Positions 41,399 through 49,821 of a stretch of DNA of 64,000 nt are shown piece after piece. Positions within the stretch are counted from its first letter, which is position 1. Each line of letters opens with the position of its first letter. The stretch spans positions 1 through 64,000 of the forward strand of contig CAZBUH010000001.1 of NCBI GenBank assembly GCA_964495095.1, written 5' to 3'. A model generated the notes under the pieces. The model was not told the origin of the DNA, did no database searches, and saw only the letters and a program-made list of their open reading frames with translations. The DNA comes from CAZBUH01 sp964495095. Lineage in GTDB: Bacteria; Bacillota; Clostridia; Oscillospirales; Oscillospiraceae. Made by a program: the position numbers and the translations under genes.

Positions 41399-41687
41399 AT
41401 CCGCGGCTGAAGGCCTCGATGATGTTTTCTCCGCCGCTTAATGAGGAGCCTACGGCCTCTATCGCCGATTGGTAATCCACATCGCCGCCGATAACCATCT
41501 TTACCCTGTCCCCCGCCCTCTCGGCAAAGTCCGGGAACAGCAGCTTTATCGTCACTGCCGCGGCGATTATAACGACGCACACAAAAAGGCGCAGAGCCTC
41601 CGCTGTAAGGACGGGGTTATCCGCCGCCGATACGGTTCTGCGCTTTGCGGCGGAGTACCGGTGGTTTACGCTGTATTTTCCCTGCAT
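41364..41687 (-). CDS. Small SpoIVFA-like membrane protein, lacking the usual M23 domain
   Basis: About 107 residues from the ATG at 41687 (AAAGG ten bases upstream). A basic N-terminus (YSVNHRYSAAKRRTVSA) is followed by one membrane helix (ALRLFVCVVIIAAAVTIKLL) and a short extracytoplasmic tail (DFAERAGDRVKMVIGG and onward). Position and topology directly before a SpoIVFB-like protease match SpoIVFA, the inhibitory partner, but the LytM/M23 domain that SpoIVFA proteins carry is absent. I infer a shortened SpoIVFA-like regulator; sequence similarity is too weak to be sure. Confidence 0.55.
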   Translation of the reverse strand: MQGKYSVNHRYSAAKRRTVSAADNPVLTAEALRLFVCVVIIAAAVTIKLLFPDFAERAGDRVKMVIGGDVDYQSAIEAVGSSLSGGENIIEAFSRGYETAFSDNGGQ

Positions 41688-41737
41688 AGCATCATCGCCT
41701 TTCACATTATGATACTATGTCCCGGAAAAGCTTTTTA

Positions 41738-42565
41738 TTACAGCTTGCCCAACCTTATAACAGAGCTTGTTATAAGGCTCTTAAACGCCGGCGCCGCAAG
41801 CAGGGCGGCCTCCTGTACCTCCTTATGGGAGAGGGGCGCGGGAGAAATACCGGCGGCAAGATTTGAAATGCAGGATATGCCGCAGACCTTCATGCCCATA
41901 TGGTTGGCGGCAATCGCCTCGCATGCAGTGCTCATGCCAACAACGTCCGCGCCCAGCGCGGCGCAGGCCCTTATTTCCGCAGGACTTTCATAGTTAGGGC
42001 CCTTCAGTTGGAGGTATACCCCTTCCGGCAGGTCGATATTAAGCTCTGCTGCGGCGGCCTTTATCTCGTCTCTCAGGGCCTTGTCGTAAATTTCGCTCAT
42101 GTCCGGAAAGCGCGGCCCCAGCTCGTCTATATTCGGGCCTAAAAGAGGAGAAGGGACAAATAAGGATATCTGGTCTTTTATAAGCATAAAGCTGCCGGTT
42201 TTGAGGTCTTTTCTTATGCCGCCCACAGCGTTTGTGAGCATAAGGATATCGGCGCCCAGGAGCTTCATAAGCCTTACCGGCATCACTACCTGCTCCATGG
42301 AGTATCCCTCGTAAAAATGTACCCGGCCCTGCATAATGACGACCGGCACATCCTCCACGTATCCGAAAATGAACCTGCCCTTATGTCCCTGCACGGTGCT
42401 CACCGGAAATCCGGGAATATCGTGGTAATCCACAATGCCCCGCACGTCTATGGTATCGCCGTAATCTCCAAGCCCCGAGCCAAGAACCAGGGCCACCTTC
42501 GGCACAAATGCCGTTTTCATGCGCACGGCCTCCAGGGCCGCCTGAAGCTTTTCGTATTCGCTCAT
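41738..42565 (-). CDS. Purine-nucleoside phosphorylase (trimeric class)
   Basis: A 275-residue enzyme that phosphorolyses inosine and guanosine. Phosphate/substrate blocks: VLGSGLGDYG, GHKGRFIFGYV, MQGRVHFYEGYSMEQVVMPV, MLTNAVGGIRKDL, the YLQLKGPNYESPAEIRACAA segment (Glu and adjacent base-binding residues) and VVGMSTACEAIAANHMGMKV (active-site Glu/Met region). Length and the STxxE motif fit the trimeric, mammalian-type PunA/PNP rather than DeoD. It follows the AEC permease gene by 13 bases and precedes the SpoIVFA-like gene by some 50 bases. Confidence 0.93.
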   Translation of the reverse strand: MSEYEKLQAALEAVRMKTAFVPKVALVLGSGLGDYGDTIDVRGIVDYHDIPGFPVSTVQGHKGRFIFGYVEDVPVVIMQGRVHFYEGYSMEQVVMPVRLMKLLGADILMLTNAVGGIRKDLKTGSFMLIKDQISLFVPSPLLGPNIDELGPRFPDMSEIYDKALRDEIKAAAAELNIDLPEGVYLQLKGPNYESPAEIRACAALGADVVGMSTACEAIAANHMGMKVCGISCISNLAAGISPAPLSHKEVQEAALLAAPAFKSLITSSVIRLGKL

Positions 42566-42578
42566 TTGGTCTGCCTCC

Positions 42579-43496
42579 CTAAAGCATCATTGCAAGCAGC
42601 GGAATTGTGATTATTGAAAGTACAGTCGTGATAAATGTGAGCTGGGCCATGGTTTTCTCATCTCCGCCGTAGCGGTAGCACAGCATAGTGCCGTTTGTGG
42701 CCACAGGCATTGCCGTTATTACAACCGAAACCCCTATTACAAGCTGGCTGCTTATGCACATCTTAAGTCCCCAAAGCAGCGCTATTGGGAAAAGGAGCAG
42801 CCTGAACAGAGCGATAATATACATTTTCGGCGAGCCCAGGACGCTCCTCAGCGGAATATCAGCCAGAGAGGAGCCTATTATCATAAGCGCCGCCGGCGTT
42901 GTGAGGTCTCCAAGCGTCTCAAAGCCCTCCCCTATCGCCGCCGGGCATTTCACCTTGAGCACCGCCAGTACAAGCGCTATCAGCGACGCCACTGTGCAGG
43001 GAGAGAAAAATGTTTTCCAGCTCATCTCGCCCTTGCCGGTCTTGCCTGAAATGAATATCCTGCCGACAGTAAAAACGAGTACGTTAAAAAGAATATTGAA
43101 CATTGAGGCATAAAATAACCCCTCGTTTCCGTACAGGGCTATGCAGACGGGATAGCCTATAAATCCCACGTTTCCGAACATAACGGCAAATCTGTACGCC
43201 CCAACCGATTCCGCTTTTACACGCAGAAGTTTTGGGATAAACGCGGCAAAAGCGGCCAGAACCGCATATATCACAAGGGATATGAGAAGGGTCATGCCTA
43301 TTTCTTTTATTCCCAGCTCTGAAGTGCTTGTAAGCACGGATGCGATTATCATGGATGGCAGCGTTATGTCCAGCACCAGCGCGGAGAGCTTCTTATTCAT
43401 ATCCCTGTCGATAATTTTCAGCTTGTTTGCCGCATAGCCGACAATAACTATTGCGAACAGGATAAGCATTTTCATTAAGACGCTTGAAAAATCCAT
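42579..43496 (-). CDS. AEC-family permease (auxin efflux carrier superfamily)
   Basis: A 305-residue protein with about ten membrane helices. N-terminal MLILFAIVIVGYAANKLKII, the LVLDITLPSMIIASVL block, RFAVMFGNVGFIGYPVC and TPAALMIIGSSLADIPL are typical of bacterial AEC transporters. Substrates range over organic acids, malate and others; none can be predicted here. It is the first gene of the run that continues with PNP and the sporulation-type protease. Confidence 0.85.
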   Translation of the reverse strand: MDFSSVLMKMLILFAIVIVGYAANKLKIIDRDMNKKLSALVLDITLPSMIIASVLTSTSELGIKEIGMTLLISLVIYAVLAAFAAFIPKLLRVKAESVGAYRFAVMFGNVGFIGYPVCIALYGNEGLFYASMFNILFNVLVFTVGRIFISGKTGKGEMSWKTFFSPCTVASLIALVLAVLKVKCPAAIGEGFETLGDLTTPAALMIIGSSLADIPLRSVLGSPKMYIIALFRLLLFPIALLWGLKMCISSQLVIGVSVVITAMPVATNGTMLCYRYGGDEKTMAQLTFITTVLSIITIPLLAMML

Positions 43497-43535
43497 CAGT
43501 TTTTCTCTTTTCCAAATATTTTAAACAGCTTTTTG

Positions 43536-43563
43536 ACAGGAGCGGTGTGTGCCGCTCCTGTCC
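43536..43563. repeat. Stable inverted repeat between valS and the AEC gene
   Basis: GACAGGAGCGG pairs with CCGCTCCTGTC across a six-base loop. On the minus strand it is followed by A-rich, not T-rich, sequence, so a classic terminator is doubtful. Confidence 0.55.
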
Positions 43564-43578
43564 GTGCGTTCATTTATA

Positions 43579-46197
43579 TCAGTAGCTCCTGAGGCTTTCG
43601 GTGAGGTTTGCTATAAGCGCTTTTGCTTTTTCAGCCTTCTCGCGCTCGGCGTTTACGACGCTCTCCGGGGCTTTCGCCACAAACTGCTGGTTTGCCAGCT
43701 TGCCCTCTATCCTCTGGAGCTCCTTCTGCGCTTTTTCAAGCTCTTTCTCTATGCGCTGACGCTCCTTTTCCAAATCCACAAGCTCGGCAAGGGGCATATA
43801 GAGCTTTGCGTCGTTTGTCACAACGCTCACCATGTCCTCAACGCTCTCAGGGGCCTTGCCGGTTATAGTGACCTCTGCGGCGTATGCAAGCTTTGAGAGA
43901 TATGTGGTTCCGGAATTGAACACTTCCGCTTTATCGGTGACAATAATAAGGTGCGGCTTCTTGGAGGGCGGGACGTTCATCTCCGCACGCCTTGCGCGTA
44001 CAGCTTTCACAGCCGCCATTATAATTTCAAAAGAGGTCTCCTCTCCGGCAAAATCCATCTCCGGCTCATACTTTGGATATTCCTGTATCATAAGGGCCTC
44101 GCCCTCGTGGGGCAGAGCCTGCCATATTTCCTCCGTTATAAACGGCATAAACGGATGCAGGAGCTTCAGAATGCCGTTGAGCACATACAGGAGCACCTTC
44201 TGGGCATTTATATTCGCCTCCGGGTCGCCGCTGTTGAGACGCGGCTTTGTAAGCTCTATATACCAGTCGCAGTAGGAATCCCAGATGAAGTCGTACACCT
44301 TCTGGGCGGCGATGCCCAGCTCGTACTTATCCATATTTTCCACGACTTCCGCCGCCACCCGGTTGAAGCTGGACAGTATCCATTTGTCCTCCAGCTCCAG
44401 CTTATCCGGCAGCTCGCATTTATCTATGGTCAGATTCATCATGACAAAGCGGCTGGCGTTCCATATCTTATTTGCAAAATTGCGCATAGCCTCACAGCGC
44501 TCAGTGTAAAAGCGCATGTCGTTTCCGGGGGAATTGCCGGTAACCAGGTTAAAGCGCAGTGCGTCGGAGCCGTAGGAGTCGATTATTTCGAGGGGGTCTA
44601 TGCCGTTTCCGAGGGATTTGGACATTTTACGGCCCTTATCGTCCCTCACAAGTCCGTGAATAAGCACCGTGTGGAAAGGCGTCTTTTTCATATGCTCGCA
44701 GCCGGAGAATATCATCCTGGCTACCCAGAAAAAGATGATGTCGTAGCCGGTAACAAGCACGTCCGTAGGATAGAAGAAATCAAGATCCTCCGTCTTATCC
44801 GGCCAGCCCAGGGTCTCAAAGGGCCACAGGGCGGATGAAAACCAGGTGTCAAGCACATCCTCGTCACGTGTTATATTCCGGCTGCCGCACTTTTCGCACT
44901 CTGTGGGGTCGCTGCGGCTTACGGTGATATGGCCGCAGTCGGCACAGTACCAGGCCGGTATCTGGTGTCCCCACCAGAGCTGACGTGAGATGCACCAGTC
45001 ACGGACGTTTTCCATCCAGTTAAGGTATGTGTGTGAAAAACGCTCAGGCACGAATTTTGTCTCTCCGTCCTTTACGACACGTATGGCCTCCTCTGCCAGG
45101 GGCTTCATTTTCACAAACCACTGGGATGAGATTATGGGCTCCACGTCATTATGGCAGCGGTAGCAGGTACCCACGTTGTGGTCATGGTCCTCTATTTTCT
45201 CCAAAAGGCCCATGGCGTCCAAATCGGCAATTATTGCTTTTCTGGCCTCGTACCTGTCCATACCCTGATATTTGCCGCCGTACTCGTTTACTTTCCCGTT
45301 ATCGTCCAATACGCGGATGACCTCGAGATTGTGGCGAAGTCCCACATCGAAATCATTGGGGTCGTGGGCCGGGGTCATTTTGACGCAGCCCGTGCCGAAC
45401 TCCATATCCACATATTCGTCGGCCACAATGGGTATCTCGCGGTTGACCAGGGGCAGTATGCACTTTTTGCCCACAAGGTTTGCGTATCTCTCGTCGTTTG
45501 GGTTTACCGCAACGCCGCTGTCGCCCAGCATCGTCTCCGGACGTGTGGTTGCAACTATCACATATTCGCTGCTGTCCTTTATCGGATAGCGCAGATGCCA
45601 GAGCTTGCCCGGCTTATCCTGGTATTCCACTTCAGCGTCTGAAAGCGCCGTAACGCAGTGGGGGCACCAGTTTATAATGCGGCTGCCCTTATAGATAAGG
45701 CCCTTTTCGTACAGGCTTACAAAAACCTCCCGGACGGCCTTCGAGCACCCCTCGTCCATAGTAAACCTGGCCCTGTCCCAATCGCAGGAGGCGCCCAGCT
45801 TCTTCTGCTGCTCGACAATCCTGTTGCCGTATTTATTTTTCCACTCCCAGACCTTTTCGAGGAATTTTTCCCGGCCCAAGTCGTGGCGGGAAACGCCGTC
45901 CTTGCGGAGCTCCTCCTCCACCTTTATCTGCGTCGCTATTCCGGCATGGTCTACGCCGGGCACCCAAAGGGCCGCATAGCCCTGCATACGCTTATAGCGT
46001 ATAAGGATATCCTGAAGCGCGTCGTCCATAGCGTGGCCCATGTGGAGCTGGCCTGTGACGTTGGGGGGCGGCATAACGATAGTGAACGGCTTTTTCTCCC
46101 GGTCTATCTCCGTATGGAAATATCCGCCCTTCTCCCACATTTCGTAAATTTTTGATTCCACTGCCTTTGGGTCATAAATTTTTGGCAATTCCTGCAT
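43579..46197 (-). CDS. valS: Valyl-tRNA synthetase
   Basis: An 872-residue class I synthetase of standard length. The signature HMGH is in [20 protein letters not shown] near the N-terminus. The CP1 editing domain is recognisable ([19 protein letters not shown]), with the zinc knuckle Cys pairs ([16 protein letters not shown]). The KMSKS loop is [12 protein letters not shown]. The C-terminal coiled coil ([20 protein letters not shown]) binds tRNA. Expression is controlled by the T-box leader directly upstream. Confidence 0.97.
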   Translation of the reverse strand: MQELPKIYDPKAVESKIYEMWEKGGYFHTEIDREKKPFTIVMPPPNVTGQLHMGHAMDDALQDILIRYKRMQGYAALWVPGVDHAGIATQIKVEEELRKDGVSRHDLGREKFLEKVWEWKNKYGNRIVEQQKKLGASCDWDRARFTMDEGCSKAVREVFVSLYEKGLIYKGSRIINWCPHCVTALSDAEVEYQDKPGKLWHLRYPIKDSSEYVIVATTRPETMLGDSGVAVNPNDERYANLVGKKCILPLVNREIPIVADEYVDMEFGTGCVKMTPAHDPNDFDVGLRHNLEVIRVLDDNGKVNEYGGKYQGMDRYEARKAIIADLDAMGLLEKIEDHDHNVGTCYRCHNDVEPIISSQWFVKMKPLAEEAIRVVKDGETKFVPERFSHTYLNWMENVRDWCISRQLWWGHQIPAWYCADCGHITVSRSDPTECEKCGSRNITRDEDVLDTWFSSALWPFETLGWPDKTEDLDFFYPTDVLVTGYDIIFFWVARMIFSGCEHMKKTPFHTVLIHGLVRDDKGRKMSKSLGNGIDPLEIIDSYGSDALRFNLVTGNSPGNDMRFYTERCEAMRNFANKIWNASRFVMMNLTIDKCELPDKLELEDKWILSSFNRVAAEVVENMDKYELGIAAQKVYDFIWDSYCDWYIELTKPRLNSGDPEANINAQKVLLYVLNGILKLLHPFMPFITEEIWQALPHEGEALMIQEYPKYEPEMDFAGEETSFEIIMAAVKAVRARRAEMNVPPSKKPHLIIVTDKAEVFNSGTTYLSKLAYAAEVTITGKAPESVEDMVSVVTNDAKLYMPLAELVDLEKERQRIEKELEKAQKELQRIEGKLANQQFVAKAPESVVNAEREKAEKAKALIANLTESLRSY

Positions 46198-46202
46198 TGT
46201 AA

Positions 46203-46446
46203 ACCCCTCCGAAAAAAGTAAAATCCCTGAGGTATAAACCTCAGGGCGAATAATATCCGTGGTACCACCTGAATTCCGTAAAAACAGCTCTCACATGCCC
46301 GATAACGGAGGCTGCCCGTCCGGGCTTAATCTGTTTCGGCCCGGAGGTTCATGGACGACTTCCCTCCCGCTTCACGAAAGCTCACACCAGACGCTTTCTC
46401 TCTTTGCTTCGGCCGCAGAGGTACTGCTTCCAATCTTAACCTTTGT
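46203..46446 (-). ncRNA. T-box leader of valS
   Basis: The minus strand contains the invariant T-box sequence AGGTGGTACCACGG (plus positions 46257-46270) in the antiterminator. A terminator hairpin follows (CCCTGAGGTTTATACCTCAGGG, plus 46225-46246) with a T-tract to 46206. The Stem I region upstream is present but I could not align it fully; GTC in GGGAAGTCGTCC is a candidate Val specifier. Uncharged tRNA-Val would relieve termination and switch on valS. Confidence 0.92.
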
Positions 46447-46457
46447 AATATAAAAGA

Positions 46458-46486
46458 AGTATACAAAATTTAGTCTATTATGTCAA
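46458..46486 (-). promoter_or_regulatory. Promoter of the valS T-box transcript, inside the 3' end of trxA
   Basis: On the minus strand, TTGACA (46481-46486) and TATACT (46458-46463) are separated by 17 bases. The -35 lies inside the last codons of trxA, so valS can be expressed independently of the thioredoxin genes. Confidence 0.8.
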
Positions 46487-46787
46487 GAAGCATATTTTCA
46501 TAAACTTCCTGGGCCTCGGCGCCAATCTTCGTGGAAGCTATCGCGCCGTTTTTAAAGGATATAACCGTAGGTATGCTCATAACGCCGAAACGGACTGCCA
46601 GAGCCGGCTCCTCATCCACATTGACTTTGCCTACACAGGCTTTTCCGTCCAGCTTTTCCGCAACAGCCTCGATGGACGGAGCTATCATACGGCAGGGACC
46701 GCACCAGGAGGCCCAGAAATCCACCAGAACGGGGCCGCCGGATATGAAATCATCAAAATTATCTTTTGTAAGAGTGACTATAGCCAT
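46470..46787 (-). CDS. trxA: Thioredoxin
   Basis: A 105-residue thioredoxin with the active site WASWCGPCRMI, the cis-Pro block SIPTVISF and the second-strand VGKVNVDE. The ATG at 46787 has GGAAAGGAAG upstream. It starts one base after the stop of the adjacent thioredoxin-reductase-like gene, giving a matched trxB-trxA operon that supplies reducing equivalents for ribonucleotide reductase and repair. Confidence 0.93.
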   Translation of the reverse strand: MAIVTLTKDNFDDFISGGPVLVDFWASWCGPCRMIAPSIEAVAEKLDGKACVGKVNVDEEPALAVRFGVMSIPTVISFKNGAIASTKIGAEAQEVYENMLLDIID

Positions 46788-46788
46788 T

Positions 46789-47661
46789 TTAATCTTCCTT
46801 TCCGTCATTTTGACTTTTTAAATATTTCACAGCGGAAAACGCCGCAGTCTGTCCCTCGCCTACAGCCTTCGCCGCCTGATACGGAAGTCCGGCGCAGTCG
46901 CCGGCCGCGAAAACCCCCGGGATATTTGTCTCTCCGCTTCTGTTTACCTTTATATGCCCGTCCTCAAGCTCCAGTCCGGAGAGCATCACAGCCGGCGCTA
47001 TTGACCTGCGCAGGATAAAGACGCCGCTGCATTTTATTTCAGTATCTCCCAAAATGGCCGCTTCAACACGTTCTCCGCCTTTTATTATGAGCTTTTCACC
47101 CTTAATTGAGGTGATATTTTCCTCATAAACCTTCTCTTTTGAGATATAGGTAACGCCGCAGCCCAAATCGCGCAGGTATTTTGCATCTTCAAGAGCCTCG
47201 CCGCTGTCACCGAAAACGCAGACGTCTTTTCCCCTGTAGAGCATCCCGTCGCATACGGCGCAGTAGCTCACTCCCCTGCCCAGATATTCCTTTTCTCCGG
47301 GGAATGTCACGCACCTCACAACGCCGGTGGCGATGATTACGGCTTTCGCCATAAGAAATTCCGTCCCAAAGCTTATACCAAACCTGCCGTTTGCAGGGAT
47401 TATATTAAGCACCTGGCCGTTATAGATGGGCACGCCCATAGCCTGGGCATGGCTGTACAGCTTTTTTATAAGCTCAGGGCCGGATATGCCGTATTCTCCG
47501 GGGAAATTATCTATCCGCTCGGCCTTGGAAAGCCCGCTGTTGTCGGCGCTTCCTGATATTATAACAGTCTTTTTATTCATAGCGGCGCAGTTTACTGCCG
47601 CCGATATCCCGGCAGGCCCGGAACCTATAACAGTCACATCAGCTTCCACGTTTGGGGTCAC
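46789..47661 (-). CDS. trxB: Thioredoxin reductase
   Basis: About 290 residues of the low-Mr TrxB type. The FAD motif VIGSGPAGISAAVN is near residue 12, the active-site pair is in VSYCAVCDGML (CAVC), the NADPH-binding VCVFGDSGEALEDAKYL follows and GVFAAGDCAGLPYQAAKAVGEG is the C-terminal FAD block. The GTG at 47661 is preferred because AGGAGG lies seven bases upstream; the longer GTG start at 47730 would fall inside the promoter (TTGTCA/TATAAT at 47699-47727). It is coupled to trxA. Confidence 0.9.
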   Translation of the reverse strand: MTPNVEADVTVIGSGPAGISAAVNCAAMNKKTVIISGSADNSGLSKAERIDNFPGEYGISGPELIKKLYSHAQAMGVPIYNGQVLNIIPANGRFGISFGTEFLMAKAVIIATGVVRCVTFPGEKEYLGRGVSYCAVCDGMLYRGKDVCVFGDSGEALEDAKYLRDLGCGVTYISKEKVYEENITSIKGEKLIIKGGERVEAAILGDTEIKCSGVFILRRSIAPAVMLSGLELEDGHIKVNRSGETNIPGVFAAGDCAGLPYQAAKAVGEGQTAAFSAVKYLKSQNDGKED

Positions 47662-47698
47662 AACATCGCCTCCTGTATTTACAGCAGCCGTTTTGGTA

Positions 47699-47727
47699 AT
47701 TATATCAGATAAATCAGCCCTTGACAA
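47699..47727 (-). promoter_or_regulatory. Promoter of trxB-trxA
   Basis: TTGTCA and TATAAT are separated by 17 bases on the minus strand. It rules out the longer start of trxB. Confidence 0.8.
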
Positions 47728-47782
47728 CACAATTCGCCGCGGCTATTATTTGTTTATCATTGGGAATCAGGAGGTCATTGAT

Positions 47783-47992
47783 TTGAAAAAATGGGTCGCT
47801 AAATTCAACCTTGGGGACGAGCCCTGGGGCGAGGAAATACGCCTCTCTATCGAAGGCGATGAAATGGGTTTTTCCGCCCAGCCGGAGGACGGCAGTGAGC
47901 TTGACATCTGGCCCGCCTACACCGAGGAGGAGGCGCTTGAAAATATGGACGAGTATTTTACGGGCTGGGATACCTATCAGAGACTTGACTAA
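47783..47992 (+). CDS. Small acidic protein (69 residues), function unknown
   Basis: A TTG start with GGAGG eight bases upstream gives a compact acidic protein with regular aromatic spacing (KKWVAKFNLGDEPWGEEI, DIWPAYTEEEALENMDEYF). No family recognised. It is divergent from trxB and its stop abuts the glnS promoter, so it is a separate transcript. Codon use resembles the neighbouring genes, which supports it being real. Confidence 0.6.
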   Translation: MKKWVAKFNLGDEPWGEEIRLSIEGDEMGFSAQPEDGSELDIWPAYTEEEALENMDEYFTGWDTYQRLD

Positions 47993-47996
47993 AATA

Positions 47997-48025
47997 TTGA
48001 CACGTTTTGACTGTTTTAGTATAAT
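47997..48025 (+). promoter_or_regulatory. Perfect consensus sigma-A promoter of glnS
   Basis: TTGACA and TATAAT are separated by exactly 17 bases, about 49 bases before the glnS start. Confidence 0.9.
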
Positions 48026-48073
48026 GTTAAATTATCATATTGGTTATACTAACCTGCGAAAGGAATGTCGGCC

Positions 48074-49768
48074 ATGCCTGAAATAACAGAGAAAAATGAA
48101 GAAGAGATAAAAAATTTTATACACGGATTTGTCGCCGAGGATATAGCGCAGGGAGGCCAGTATGAGGGAAAGCAGGTGCATACCCGTTTCCCGCCTGAGC
48201 CCAACGGCTATCTGCACATCGGCCATTGCAAGGCCCTGTGCATAGATTTCGGCACTGCGGAGAAATTCGGAGGCATCTGCAACCTGCGTATGGATGACAC
48301 AAATCCCGCCAAGGAGGACGAGGAATATGTCGAGGCCATCAAGGAGGATATCCATTGGCTGGGCTTTGACTGGGACGACAGATTTTTCTACGCCTCCGAC
48401 TACTTTGACAAGATGTACGAATATGCCGTGGAGCTTATAAAAAAGGGGTTGGCTTACGTCTGCGAGCTTACCCCGGAGGAGTTTAAGGAGTACCGCGGAG
48501 ATATAAACACTCCGGCCCGCTCTCCCTGGCGGGACAGACCGGTGGAGGAATCCCTCGACCTTTTTACAAGAATGAAAAACGGCGAATTTCCCAGCGGTAA
48601 ATACACCCTTCGTGCTAAAATCGATTTGGCCTCCGGCAACTTCAATATGCGCGACCCTGTCATCTATCGGATAAATCACGCGCCCCACCACCGTCAGGGC
48701 GATAAATGGTGCATCTATCCCATGTATGATTTTGCCCATCCCATAGAGGACGCGCTGGAGGGTATAACCCACTCCCTGTGCTCGCTGGAATTTGAGGATC
48801 ACCGCCCTCTATATAACTGGGTGGTGGAGCACATATCTGTCCCGTATCACAGGCCAAGGCAGATAGAATTTGCGCGTCTTGGAATAAATTATACCGTTAT
48901 GTCCAAACGCAAGCTCCGCCGGCTTGTTGAGGAAGGATACGTATCCGGCTGGGACGACCCGCGTATGCCCACCCTCTGCGGCCTGCGCCGCCGCGGGTAC
49001 ACGCCCGAGTCTATCCGCAATTTCTGCGAGCGGATTGGCGTGGCCAAGGCCGCCTCAACTGTGGAATACAGCTTTTTGGAGCACTGCCTGCGGGAGAACC
49101 TTAACGACACCGCCGGACGCGTTATGGCCGTGCTCCGCCCGGTAAAGCTCACCATAACGAACTATCCGGAGGGCAAAACCGAGGAATTTGAAATTGAAAA
49201 CAACCCCAACCATCCGGAGGACGGCGTCAGGAAGATTTCCTTCTCCAGGAATCTCTATGTAGAGCAGGATGATTTCACGGAGACGCCCGTGCCAAAATAT
49301 AAGCGTCTTACGCCAAATGGCCCTGAATGCCGGCTCAAGGGAGCATATCTTGTCACCTGCACCGGCTGCGTAAAGGATGAAAACGGAAATGTGACTGAGA
49401 TATTCTGCGAATACGACCCTAATTCCAGAGGCGGAAACCCGTCGGACGGTCGCAAGGTGAAAGGTGCAACGCTCCATTGGGTGGACGCGGACACAGCAGT
49501 TGACGCCGAGGTGCGGCTTTACGGCAATCTGTTCTCAGACCCGGACCCGGACGCCGGGGACAAGGATTATATCGGATGCCTCAATCCCAATTCATTGGAG
49601 GTGCTCACCGGCTGCAAGCTGGAATCGTCGCTAGCGGGCGCCGGACCCGCGGCGTCATATCAGTTTATGCGCCTTGGATATTTCTGCGCCGACAGCAAAG
49701 ATTCCTCGCCGGAGCATCTTGTGTTTAACCGTTCTGTCAGCCTTAAGGACAGCTTCAAAGTAAAATAA
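48074..49768 (+). CDS. glnS: Glutaminyl-tRNA synthetase
   Basis: A 564-residue class I synthetase. The start is taken at the second ATG, with AAAGGA nine bases upstream; the first ATG lies inside that Shine-Dalgarno sequence. Signature motifs: RFPPEPNGYLHIGHCKAL (HIGH), the LRMDDTNPAKED tRNA-acceptor block, and the KMSKS equivalent YTVMSKRKLRRL. The C-terminal anticodon beta-barrels are complete. Many Firmicutes lack GlnRS and use the GatCAB transamidation route, so a separate glnS is informative about tRNA-Gln charging in this organism. Confidence 0.96.
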   Translation: MPEITEKNEEEIKNFIHGFVAEDIAQGGQYEGKQVHTRFPPEPNGYLHIGHCKALCIDFGTAEKFGGICNLRMDDTNPAKEDEEYVEAIKEDIHWLGFDWDDRFFYASDYFDKMYEYAVELIKKGLAYVCELTPEEFKEYRGDINTPARSPWRDRPVEESLDLFTRMKNGEFPSGKYTLRAKIDLASGNFNMRDPVIYRINHAPHHRQGDKWCIYPMYDFAHPIEDALEGITHSLCSLEFEDHRPLYNWVVEHISVPYHRPRQIEFARLGINYTVMSKRKLRRLVEEGYVSGWDDPRMPTLCGLRRRGYTPESIRNFCERIGVAKAASTVEYSFLEHCLRENLNDTAGRVMAVLRPVKLTITNYPEGKTEEFEIENNPNHPEDGVRKISFSRNLYVEQDDFTETPVPKYKRLTPNGPECRLKGAYLVTCTGCVKDENGNVTEIFCEYDPNSRGGNPSDGRKVKGATLHWVDADTAVDAEVRLYGNLFSDPDPDAGDKDYIGCLNPNSLEVLTGCKLESSLAGAGPAASYQFMRLGYFCADSKDSSPEHLVFNRSVSLKDSFKVK

Positions 49769-49779
49769 AATAGTGTATA

Positions 49780-49818
49780 AAGAAGCCGCATTGGACGCCC
49801 AATGCGGCTTCTTTATAT
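49780..49818. terminator. Bidirectional terminator after glnS and the phosphosugar mutase
   Basis: AAAGAAGCCGCATTGG pairs perfectly with CCAATGCGGCTTCTTT, with T and A flanks on both sides. Confidence 0.92.
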
Positions 49819-49821
49819 TTT

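Noticed and set aside
43536..43563. valS terminator
   Set aside because: The stem is strong but the following minus-strand sequence is A-rich rather than T-rich, so it is reported only as an inverted repeat.
46789..47661. CAVC in place of CATC in thioredoxin reductase as an anomaly
   Set aside because: CAVC is a common variant among Firmicute thioredoxin reductases, so it is not unusual.
47662..47730. Longer N-terminus for thioredoxin reductase
   Set aside because: It spans a TTGTCA/TATAAT promoter and has no ribosome-binding site; the GTG at 47661 has AGGAGG at the right distance.
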